From the NCBI GenBank assembly GCA_010015655.1, contig ML976753.1, positions 14,670 to 36,423 of the forward strand: a stretch of 21,754 nt of DNA, given 5' to 3'. Both the position numbers and the translations under genes were made by a program. Position 1 is the stretch's first letter. Each line of letters opens with the position of its first letter. Shown here in pieces: positions 1 through 10,160 of this stretch. Below the pieces are notes generated by a model. The model was not told the origin of the DNA, did no database searches, and worked only from the letters and a program-made list of their open reading frames with translations. The DNA comes from Bimuria novae-zelandiae CBS 107.79 (lineage: Eukaryota; Ascomycota; Dothideomycetes; Pleosporales; Didymosphaeriaceae).

Positions 1-1278
1 TTCCCACCAACACCTTCCTTCTCACGCCTCTCCGAGTCTAGGCCTCTATCTTGTCCCCGTTCTATGCTCTCTGAAGGAGACATGGATCCTCTCGGTTCCA
101 GATCGGCAACTTCTTCATCCTCATCTCCTTGCAACTCCTCGACTCGTCCCGCGTCGACAAGGTCGTTTGTAGTTAGGTGCGGGGTCCCAGGACTATCGCC
201 TTGGTCGCTACTATCCAGGAAGCCAGGGTTAGGAACGTTACTGGCTCGAGTAGCAGCACAGCCACTTGGAGTCAGTGGAGACGTCAAATCGGATGTGGAT
301 ATAGGATCGAGCATAACGCTCTCTGCCCGTTGCTCAGCCAGCCTTCGCCGCTTCGTTGAGCACAGATCTTCCAGCTCTGGTTCCGGCAAACCGTCCGGCG
401 CTGCAGGGCACGTTCGTTTGCGTGTTGCCAATGGCCTGTCTGTGACGTCGACAAAGAGTGGTTCGTCCTGCGCTAGTGGGCTGTCTTGAACGCGTCAATA
501 TGGCTCCCCTCAAACTCTGCTAGAACTACTTACTAGGTCGAATATTTTCTATCTCCTCTATGGATAAAGCGCAAACTTCGTCTGTGTCGAGATCGCCATG
601 CTGTACAGCAATGTATTCGTCGTTGCCGGCAGAGGCGCGGTAACCGCCCTCGTGACAATCAGACGCTACGTTGCTAGGCTTAACGCCTGTTGCACTATGG
701 TCGGCAGCATCACCCTCCACAATAAGAGGAAATTCTACCGCTGATCAGTGACATTGGCACTCTCATTTACTTGCATGCTTACCTCGACTGATTCCACCGA
801 GTAACCCGATCATAGCCAGATCCCCTTCCGCGACGCGTGTGGGATGGTCAGCCCCTCCTTCGTCAAGAGATTCCTCGCCAAACTGATCATGCTCTGGGCT
901 CTCCAATCCGGACGCGCCGTGGAACCGGGCGAACGCGTCTACTAGTCCTGTGCTAGTTAGATTCTTTTGGCTCGTAACGATCATCGAGTAAGTATTACCA
1001 TAGCCTGCCGAATGAGAAGCTTCTGAAGCTTCGTGTAGAGTAGGTAGCGATGCATTCGAACCCGGCATTGTGAAATCGTCGTCGATGTGGGGCCACTCTC
1101 CACTATCTTTGGAGTCGACTCCTGAACGGCTGTGCTCTGCCGTTTTGGTTGTAGCCATCGATTTGGCCTTGGATGTTGGCTTCGGCTTCGGCTTGAGCTT
1201 GCACGCTTTAGGAATGTATGGAACAATCTTCATAGGCAACGAAGGGGCGAACAAAGTGGTGCTGTAAGAGGAGGTCAT
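1..1278 (-). CDS. Three-exon gene for an unrecognised, probably nuclear, charged protein (3' end outside window)
   Basis: I read exons at 1278-783, 734-534 and 484-<1, giving at least 393 residues. The introns are 48 bp (782-735, donor GTAAGC, acceptor TAG) and 49 bp (533-485, donor GTAAGT, acceptor AAG), each with a CTGAT- or TTGAC-like branch site about 10 nt before the acceptor. Both are phase 1 and the joined frame stays open to the window edge, which is strong internal support. The ATG at 1278 sits in a good context (CCAAAATGACC). The product is hydrophilic. It has a Lys/Pro-rich stretch near residues 27-40, acidic and Ser-rich segments, and two basic clusters, RKR (about 254-256) and KRRR (about 277-280), that could be nuclear localisation signals. 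No enzymatic motif, membrane segment or known domain is visible. A nuclear role is inference from composition. The plus-strand frame over 64-489 is only the antisense of exon 3. Confidence 0.68.
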
Positions 1279-3177
1279 TTTGGTGTGGCGAGCTGGAGTG
1301 AGGAGTCCAGTAGAAGTAGCGCCGTCTACGAACGGATAGTTCCTTTATATGTCGCGACCGATGCCACCCCCGGAGCAGAAAGAGGTTGCATAAATGCAGC
1401 ACCCATCTCGGAAATGGCCGTAGCGGGCGCAGCGACTAGGACATCGGCGCTCTGCAGGGAGGGCGAATGAACTTGAAGACCGTCGGCACCAGCGTTTCTG
1501 AAATTGATGACGGATTACTCTCCCAAGCGGCGTTGATGGTCTCGTTCCGTCAAGAGTCAGCCTAGCCATCTAGTGATTGGCCAGCGGATGGTTACAACTC
1601 AGTCGTCCACCGTCATTCGGCGGTTCACGGGCCCATGTTCCTGAGCGAAGCTACTGATGGTCAGCTGCTTCTTCGATTCCCAACCGCCCCATTACGTCGG
1701 ACAGGTCCGGTGCCGGATGGCGCATGGATGGGCGATTCTCGCCGACGCGGCCTTGTGCTGTCGGGTGATAGGCCTGTGGGTCTCCTTCAACCTCTCACGG
1801 CACGCCCCGCGCCATCTGCAAGCTGTCAGCTGCTGGATTCCAGGCATCAGCCCCTTACTAGTTTAGTTGCATATACCTCATGCGGAGCGGAGGATCCGAT
1901 GGCGTTGACATGGAAGGGCGGCCTGAATGAATGCATTATGCGGGTGAACAGCCACATCACCGCCGAGGGACTGGAGTCTAGAGCGGGGACGCAGTAACGA
2001 GGTATAGGATTGGTCCAGCGCATTTGACCGAGGGAGCGGACGTAGTATGGACGTACCGAGGCTGAGACAATGGCCTGAGAGATATGCATTCGTTCGCACA
2101 AAACGGGAATAGAGAAGGGGGCAGTACATGCCATCGGCGAGTCCGGAGCAGGGAAGGGATTTTCGGAAGCTTGTAAGTAGGGATAGCTATGCAGCGGGTG
2201 GCGAGGTCCGCCCTGCAACCGTACGGCCTGACTCGAAATGGGCGAGAGGATCAGCCTCGGCAGCTGGAAGCGCCGGGAATCTGGGCGGGATAGACGGCTT
2301 AGTGGCGTTTCACTGCAACGTTACTTCCACGGTAGACACTTCATGAGAAGCAAGGCGTCCTGAGATCATACGGGACGAAAATACTGCCTCATGCAAGCGG
2401 CCGACCGCGTCACCATCGTGGCATCCTGTCCGAGCGTGACATGGGATATCAAAGTGGATTGGTGGAGCGTCCTCGACCAAAGGAATAGGGTGCTAGAGGC
2501 GGAGTAATCTGAGCTGAGGCAGCGGCACGAAGGGCACGCAGTCTGCCTTCCACTAATTCATGCGTGACACAGCGCATTGCAGAAGCGCCAATGTCTCGGC
2601 GATCTAGAGGAAAAAGGAGGTGGCCAGGATTCAGGGCTCATCAGCCACCGAGGCGCTAGAACGTGCCACGAAAAGGGAGCCCATCCTTCCCTCGACCGTA
2701 GCGGGAGTAAAAGCTGAGGCGAGGAGGGGTTGGCCAGAGGGGAAGGGAGGGAGGCGTCTCGCTCGTGGATCAGTTGTTGGTAGGAGCCCAGAGGTACGTT
2801 GTCTAGCTGCAGGACCTTAGCGCGTGCGAAGGCATGAGACGTACCGGCCCGTAACAGGAGAGGAGTAACAGCGAAAAGAGTATCGGGCGCCGAAGGTAAG
2901 GCAGCTCTGACTCTGCCGATAGGGCGACTAGATTTGAGAAAAAGCCTCATGAGAGAAGGGGCGGTTGGCGCCGACGGGTTAGGGGGAGAGGGGCCTTCGG
3001 ATGAAGGGATGAGAGTAGAGTGAAAAGGAAGGAAAATGACGGCGGGAGAGGGAGGATTTTATGATGGGACGTCGAGGTCGGTTGCCCGTTCAGGTGTAGC
3101 GCGGAATCGCAAGCGAGGCCCGGATTGCCCGAACGGGGTGCATCCATTTCCGGATGCAGGCTTGCCGTCGGATTGTT
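1279..3177. other. GC-rich intergenic stretch without a convincing gene
   Basis: Beyond the promoter of the left-edge gene I find no supported gene in these 1.9 kb. Open frames at 1635-1997 (+), 1847-2218 (-) and 2558-2950 (-) are short, mutually overlapping, lack recognisable domains and look like chance frames in GC-rich DNA. From about 2690 to 3060 the plus strand is strongly purine-rich. On the minus strand this is a pyrimidine-rich tract leading to an ATG at 2950, which resembles a fungal 5' leader, but the 130-residue frame after it shows no protein-like character. The stretch ends abruptly against the AT-rich block at about 3178. Confidence 0.5.
1344..1349 (-). promoter_or_regulatory. 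TATA box of the left-edge gene
   Basis: The minus strand reads CATATAAAGG here, giving TATAAA 66 nt upstream of the ATG at 1278. This is within the usual distance for a fungal core promoter with a short 5' leader. It supports the chosen start, but no transcript evidence is available. Confidence 0.45.
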
Positions 3178-4605
3178 TACTTTTTTAACTATTACCTACT
3201 TCTTTTACTAGTTAAAGAAGTACTAAGTTTATATAAATTAAGGTTTATTATACTAATACTACGGAGCTTCCTAAACTTATAATAAGTATTTAAATAACTT
3301 ACTACTAGCTAGTAATTTAACTTTATACTAATTAATTTATAAAAAGGAAGCTAGTCTAATAACTTTTATAAAATTATTAATATTAAGCTTAAATTTAGTA
3401 CTTTTTTTTAAATTAATTTCTACGCTGCCTTCTCCTTCGTAGCTTTTTCTTTAGTTAGCGAGAGACTTAGGCGTACGTTATTATATAGCTTATTAACTAT
3501 ATACCTACCTTATGTTATATCGCACGCATATGCCGCCACTATAGTACTACTTACTAGGTAATAATTCTTAAACTAATTAGGTTGCCTAGGCGTACGTTTA
3601 ACCTAGCACACGTATAGATAGTTGCTATAGTAGGTATCCTAGCATCGCTATTTATCGCGGATCGCGACTATAGGGCCCTTACTAACAGTAGTATATGCAA
3701 GGACCTCTAGCAGGTCGTGTAGCTAATAATAAGTTATAGTAAGTCGTGGTAAAGAGCTTTAAAAAGAGCTTTATAAGCTAAATACTATTAAGCCCTTTAG
3801 GGTAGCTAGTCCTAAAAGGGTAAGGGTTAGTTCTTAAGTAAAAGTATTAGTAATATAGGTAAAGGGTATTAATAGCTTGCGTGTATTAATAGGCGTTAGT
3901 ATTAAAGGTATATATAGCATAATTAAATTAATAAGAGAGCCTAAGTTAAATCTAAACGATAGATTAGTAAATAGGTTAAACACAATAATAGAAGTCTATT
4001 ATCGCGTTCCTATATATAGGTCTTAGACTGCTCGCTGACGAGCGCTCTCTGCAGAGCGCTCTCTGGAGAGCAGTCACGTGACTTAGCGCCATGTGGCGTA
4101 GTCGCAAATGACTAGTCATTCCTAGCGAATAACATGAGAGGTTAAGTACAAAACTGGCACAGCCTTTCTTAGATCTAGATCCTAATAAATACCCCCTTAT
4201 TACGCGTCTAACTATTTTAGTTGGTTTTTAGCTTTACTAATATTAAATTAAAGTTAATATAAGTTATTTTAGTAATAATTTTTTTCTTTAACTTATACAC
4301 GCGCTTAACGATCTACTTAAAAATAATACTATTACTATATTTAAAAGATAATATAAGTCTCTATTACTTAGGTACCTGCGGGATATATATAACTATTATT
4401 AGACTTTTTACTACTATTTTTATAGGCAGAATTAACTATATAAGGTCTTTTATAACTTTATCTACCTACTACTAGAACTTTGCTTAGAAGTACGTATATA
4501 TCTTTATTTTAGTATTAAATTTTGTTTTAATTTTCTTTTACGTAGGAACCCGCGCTAGCGGTAAGTAATATATAGCTTAATTTTATATAAATTTAGTAAT
4601 TTATT
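3178..4605. repeat. Unidentified degenerate repeat upstream of the copia element
   Basis: This is heavily TpA-enriched sequence with no recognisable protein. One plus-strand frame from 3733 to 4026 runs for 98 codons with only four stops, all TAA or TAG. It could be a RIP-damaged coding remnant, but I cannot assign a family. A GC-richer island at about 4028-4180 interrupts it. The motif AAATACCCCCTTATTA at 4187-4202 recurs downstream of the copia element, so the copia probably inserted into or beside an older repeat that shares it. Confidence 0.55.
4028..4082. repeat. GC-rich palindromic island ending in GTCACGTGAC
   Basis: Within AT-rich DNA, an outer pair CTGCTC (4028-4033) and GAGCAG (4068-4073) encloses two copies of the 8-bp palindrome GAGCGCTC (4040-4047 and 4054-4061). 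A TCTGCA spacer containing part of CTGCAG lies between them. It is followed by the 10-bp palindrome GTCACGTGAC (4073-4082), which carries an E-box core CACGTG. This resembles a structured regulatory part of an LTR or another transposon end. That identity is inference. Confidence 0.55.
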
Positions 4606-4823
4606 TGTTGGTATCGAACCTGCGCAACGCTCCTACGGCGTTCACAGCCATGCAGCTTGCCTGTGGTTTGTTGCGCTAGTCCTGATCGGGCTAGCAGGGA
4701 ACAAACCACGCTCGATAAATACTTCTCGCAACAGCCCACCACAATTAATTAATCAAATCACTACTATCCACACTACATCGTTGCAACGAAGTCTTGATTT
4801 AATAGCCTATTACCGTATTAACA
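4606..4823 (+). repeat. 5' LTR of copia element (218 bp)
   Basis: It begins TGTTGGTATC and ends ATTAACA. It matches 10161-10378 with 11 differences by eye, all of them C/T or G/A transitions. An AT-rich TATA-like ATAAATA lies at 4715-4721 and could be the element promoter. A nested inverted repeat occupies 4665-4707. Unlike most of the element interior, the LTR retains many CpA and TpG dinucleotides. Seven of the differences carry the mutated state in this copy. Confidence 0.95.
4665..4707 (+). other. Nested hairpin within the 5' LTR
   Basis: GGTTTGTT (4665-4672) pairs perfectly with AACAAACC (4700-4707). Inside, GCTAGTCC (4675-4682) pairs with GGGCTAGC (4688-4695) with one G-T pair around the loop TGATC. 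The same structure is unchanged in the 3' LTR at 10220-10262. It lies just upstream of the TATA-like box, so it may or may not be in the transcript's 5' end, but it would be transcribed in the 3' LTR. Confidence 0.7.
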
Positions 4824-4952
4824 CTAATTAGTGGTTGCTACACCACAGATTAGTAAGATATACTATGTACAGGGAATCTTAGCGCACGTTTTAGGCTAAA
4901 TATTCTAGTAATAGAAGCGGTTAGCGCATGCCTTCTCCCCTACTAAGGTCTA

Positions 4953-7900
4953 GGATACAGCATCGCTAGTGCGAAGTACAGGTACGACAAGCTCACCGCT
5001 ATCCTGTATCAGGATCAGCGGCGCCTCGTATTTGAAGGATCTCTCCGCCTAGATTATCCCTACCAAGGCTTAGTTTAGAAGGAGATTTGCGTCAACCACG
5101 CTAACTTTTATTAATTACACTAATTACAAGCCTATATCTAAAACACTATTATAAAGTACACCTAAATAAAGGATCGCTCGTGGTACCTAGACAAGATAAT
5201 CTATAAGGACTAGTACGCTAACTAAGATTTTAACGTTACTAACGCTATTGTTAATGTAGATAAACTTAACACTATAGTTATTAACTAGATAATATAGGTA
5301 GAAGAGGATAACATATTTAACCTATTTCTACTACTTAAGTTTAAGGAGTATTTTAAGAACTTTACCTATAATCTCTTTAATAGCATTAACAAGCGTATTT
5401 AAAAAGCACTTAAAGAGCTCTTCCGCTAGTAAGGTATCTATATTAAGCAAAGTTATAGTAATAATTTCTTTAACTAATTTGTAGAACTCCTTATATTAAC
5501 TACCGTCTTAAAATGGCCTGCTAAGTATCTTAAGCTTATAAGGCTCTACGAAGGCTTTAAGTGCCACTAGATCGTAGATAATAAAGAATAATAATAGTAG
5601 TAGCAAGCTCCGCTAGGTAGAGGATTATTATTATTATTACAACCTAGGTTTACGCTTATATAAAATAACTCTTATTTACTTACTAATCTTGCTAAGTTAT
5701 ACACGCCAGAGTAGAAGTATTTAGGTAATAAATATAATATCCTTAAGATAAAGATTAAGGTGTTTAACGACCTCTACACTAAGATTAGGATTAATAAGGA
5801 TAAGTAGTATAAAATAGTACTTTCTATTATACTTACTAGCTAAGCGCTTTAGTATTACTATAATTACATTACTTCCTAGGCGCTTACACTTACTTATAAC
5901 GCAATACTTAACAAACTACACACGTACTTTAACACCACACAAGCTTACTGGATGTACCTCTAAGAGTGGTATAGCACTACGCTTAAGAGCGTTATAACTA
6001 CTAACCCTAATAAAAACCTTATAAAGTGTCTTAAAATAGTTATTAGCAAGATAAACATGCTCTATTAGGCACTATTATAAAACTAGGGTAAAAGCTATAA
6101 TTAGTATTTACTTACGTAATAGCTCCTTAACGCATATTATAGCATTAAAGTAACTACTATAGCTTGCTTAAAGCCAGCGACTATATTTAAAGGTGTTGCT
6201 ATAGATCTCCGCAACGTAGTTAGTATATAGTTAAGCTATTATCTTAATAGCTAGTTTCTATCGCGAGATGCAGATAAGCAGTATTACACTAATTACTACT
6301 ATATTTGTAATAATTAACAAGCTATAGGATTATTAGATAATAATTATTATAGCTACTACTATTAAGGTTAAGGCAGATCGCGCGGTAATCAATTTAATAA
6401 TAATAATTATTAGTTAAACTACTTAGGCAATCGCCGTAATAAGATATACTTTATTTATAAGTAGCCTAAGTGCTAATTAACTTAACACTTAAAGAAGGAG
6501 CGTATAGAGCATCGCCAATGCTATAACTAATACGCTTAAAATAATCTTAATACCCTAAGCTATAAAGTGTTTCTCGCTAGCTATAAAGGCATAGAGCTTA
6601 AAGACAGCAACGGCAGCAATAATAATGCTAATAATAATAATATTAAAGCGTATTTTGCTAACTAAGTCTACTTAACTACATCTTATAGTAAGGTTAATAG
6701 CGACGCTATTATCTCTAGCCTTAATAACGCTACCGCACTTTATATAATTATAGGTAATAATTCTTATATCTTTAGCAAAGTAAATAAAGATCTTTAACTC
6801 TTCTTATTTAATTTACGCTACGGCGCAGATATCTTTTAAGGTATTATGCCTAATACTAGTGTAGCTAGTGTCTTAACTACTAGCAAGATATAAGTAAAGG
6901 CGCTATAGCTTATCTCGCTATCCGCAGTTATTAATAAGTCTATTATAAGACGTTATTAAATTTAATTTAAAGATAATCTAGAGTATTTCTCCCTTAGCGA
7001 CGTTAATGTTAGCACGCCGTTTAGTATAATTACCTTTATAGTAATGCTAACTAATATACTATTTCTACTCTACTTAAAAGATATAGATTATTATAGTATC
7101 TTTTTTAACAACGTTAACAACGTGCTTGTTCAAGGTAGCAAAGAATTCTTAATTATCCGTAAATAGGGACATCTATAGCTTCTACTTAATAAACAAGAGA
7201 CCGTTATCTACTATTTAACTAAGACTAAGCTATGCTAGCTTTACTAACGCTTTAGCTATTTTACTACTAGACGACTGCACAAGATCCTTGGCAAAGCAGG
7301 CTATAAAGACGTTAATAAGGACATTATTAATCGTATTAATAAGTACTATTACTAGTGTTAAATTTATAGCAAAGCACCTAGCCGTTTCCACTTTACTATT
7401 TATAATAACATAGACTTTAACTTATGCGTTATTATTAATATAATATACATTAATTAGAAACTAGTGCTCCACGCAGTTAATAAAGCCATAGCTTTTTAAG
7501 CTACTTAATTTATACTAAATATCTAGGCAAACACTACTTAGGATCTCCTTCGCGCTATGTAAATTAATATATATATTAGTCCTTCTAACGTTATTAAGAC
7601 AGATGCTAGCAAGAACTTTATTACTAATAAATTTATTAATAACGCCACGTTACTTGCGATTAAGGTTAAGGAAGTCCTAGTAGAGGTATATTATTTAATT
7701 AGTAAGGTTAAGCGCTATTATGCTCCTATTTGCTATGCTTATAGGGTAATCTCTACAGACGTTAGACGCACAATCGCTCCTAAATATATCTTATAGATAG
7801 CTGTTAAGGCTGTTAATAACACCGCAGGTTCTAATAGACTTATTCTAACTCTTCTTATCTTTAGAGCATATCCTCGCCTGTTAAAGAAATTACTACTATT

Positions 7901-9985
7901 ACTATCTATTACCGCCCGCGGCGCTATAGTGCGCAAAGCAATAACTAAAGTACGTAAGATTAAGGTAAAGCGCTAAGTTAATAAGACTTTTATAACTTAT
8001 AATAGTCCTAACGCAACTAATATCTTACTATTACCTATTTTAAGTAGTATTAAGGTCTAGTAAGAGAACTATAGATAGTCTAGCCTGTATTAGATAATTG
8101 CCCTCCAAGTTAATAAGTAATCTATAGTTATTAAAATTAATAATAAATAAGTTACCTTCCGCATTACTATAGTGCGCCCGTATTATATAGATAATACAAC
8201 TATTATTACCCCTTCCGTAAAGGACAAGGATAACGGTGGCTCTAATAATAATTTTACTTTTATTATAGAGGAGGAGCCCGCGCCCAAGCGTAAGCGCGAT
8301 AGGCTAAAAAGCTTAAAGAATAAGCCTAAACCTAATAAAGTTATAACTACTACTATTCACCTTAATTAACGTGAGCGTAATAATCTTATCCTAGCTAAAA
8401 AGCTATAAGTAGTTAGCAAGATTATAATACTAAAGCAACTATTTAAAGTATTTATAAAAGTAGAAATTAACGCCCTTATTACACAAAGCGTCTTTCGCTT
8501 TAAGAAGTATAGTACTTACTATTATAATAAGGTCTATATCTTTAAGTTACGCATCGTTAATAAAGTTAAGGGTAAGACTACTAACTACTCGTATAAAAAG
8601 TCCTGTCTTATTATCTAAGGATACGCTAATAACGAAAAAAAGCTTATCTTAACACAGCCTCTTACTATCTAGCGTGCAAGCCAGCGTGTGATTATCGCTC
8701 TAGCACCATCACTATTAAAGCTAGGCATGCACCTCTGGCTCCGTAACATCACACAGGCCTATACGCAATTGGATGATCCACTCTAGCGTACTATCGTGGC
8801 TAACGTACCAGCCTAGCTTAAGGATAGTTATCTAACAAACATAGTTATAATTATTATTAAGCTACTATATAGTATTGCTGAAGCAGGTGCCTATTAGTAG
8901 TTAACGTATAATAAACACTATACTAAGACTCTCTATATAGTAATATCTACTTATAATCTATACCTACTTATTAGTAAGGCTAGTAGTAAGTGCTTTAGCA
9001 TTATTAGCATGTAAACTAATAACACGCTTAGTCTATTTAATAAAGCTTTTATAGACCTTAAGAACTAGAAGCTACGTTTTAAGACTAAGCCTAAGTAGTT
9101 TCTCTTACTAAACGCGTAAATTAACTTTAATAGCTATATTATTAAGCTTAATAATAATAATCGCGCTATTACTCTGCGCTAAAAAAAAAGCAAGGTAAAA
9201 AGCTAGAGATAGCTAATAATAAGTAATTATATATTTAATAGCGCGCTTGAGGTGCTTATATTATAATAATCTATTAACTTAAGGCAAGCTTTGACCTCGC
9301 CGCTATAGCCTAAGTAAGTAAGCCTATAAAAGAAGAAATTACTAGATTAAATAAGTATATTATTTAGTAGAAGGAGAATATTACTCGCGGCCTTAACTTT
9401 ATCCTACTAGACTTTAGTAACTTAAAGCTATATGCCTTTATTAACGCATTATTTACTAATAATAAGAATATATTATTATAGATAGGCTTCGTGATTACGC
9501 TTAGTAATAAGACTAAAGATAGTAATTATAACTTTAAGTTTACTAGCAATATTATTTATTAGTTATTTATTAAGTATAAGCGCGTTACTCGCAGCGTCCT
9601 TATATTTAAGATCTACGCGATAGCTTACAGAGTTAATATTATAATTATAATTAGTAGTATAATTAATATAATTATATAGTAACTTAACTTTTCTAATGTC
9701 CTTATTATCGTGTGCACTAACTCACGCTCTTTATATAATTATTTTATTAAGCTTAGCACTACTAAGGAGAAGCGTTTTATAATTAACATTATAGCTCTAC
9801 GTAAGGCCTATAAGTGTAGTAAGCTTATAGATATCCGCTAGATTAATAGACGTAATAATCTAGTAGATTTAATAACTAAGACTAGCTCTAACTTAGCTAT
9901 AGAGTATTTTATTAACTATAACTAGCTTAAGCTTCGCGTATAAGGCTAGGTTAATTATGCTAAAAGTTAACACTATAAAGCATAA
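4953..9985 (+). pseudogene. Copia gag-pol polyprotein, RIP-destroyed
   Basis: One plus-strand frame holds from about 4953 to 9180 (about 1,400 codons), interrupted only by TAA and TAG codons. After an A9 run at 9181-9189 the homology continues shifted by two bases. Visible segments: gag to about 6480 with a degraded knuckle-like region (6450-6535); a protease core with NTS in place of DTG at 6852-6860; integrase with the second Asp kept (7602-7604) but the first now Asn (7437-7439) and the Glu now Lys (7710-7712); RT with Asn for the first catalytic Asp (8745-8747) and NN for the DD pair (9018-9023); RNase H with Asn at 9443-9445 and 9719-9721. The arrangement matches fungal copia polyproteins. 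The true start codon is uncertain. The open stretch at 8172-8369 is the integrase-RT linker, not a gene. Confidence 0.94.
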
Positions 9986-10142
9986 TTATAATAGTAAAAA
10001 GTAATAAGTCTATAATAGTAGTAAGATAAGCACTACGAGGGCGCGCACTAGCGCTAGCCTAGTTAGGAAACTAGTAACTATTATAAATCGTGTTTTTATT
10101 ATAGATCTAAGCGTTCTAGGCTGAACTAGCTATATATAGCAT

Positions 10143-10157
10143 AAAAGAAAAGATAGC
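10143..10157 (+). other. Polypurine tract of the copia element
   Basis: The sequence AAAAGAAAAGATAG lies immediately before the 3' LTR start at 10161, where the plus-strand primer for reverse transcription is expected. The matching primer binding site after the 5' LTR (4824 onward) is not clear to me; TGGTTGC begins at 4832 but I could not match it to a tRNA. Confidence 0.7.
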
Positions 10158-10160
10158 TAG

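Noticed and set aside
64..489. 141-codon plus-strand frame
   Set aside because: It is antisense to exon 3 of the minus-strand gene, which has consistent introns and phases; the plus-strand product is Ser-rich noise.
1635..1997. 120-codon plus-strand frame
   Set aside because: It overlaps open frames on both strands, with no motif, no introns and no promoter signal.
2558..2950. 130-codon minus-strand frame preceded by a pyrimidine-rich tract
   Set aside because: The leader looks plausible but the product is rich in Pro, Arg and Leu with no domain, and overlapping frames on the other strand are equally open.
4606..4680. tRNA gene or tRNA-like cloverleaf on the minus strand of the LTR start
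   Set aside because: A B-box match and a 5-bp stem with 7-base loop are present, but the T-stem does not pair, the position before the anticodon is not T, and no acceptor stem forms.
8172..8369. 65-codon plus-strand open frame in the AT block
   Set aside because: It is the linker between integrase and RT of the copia polyprotein, a stretch that happens to lack stops.
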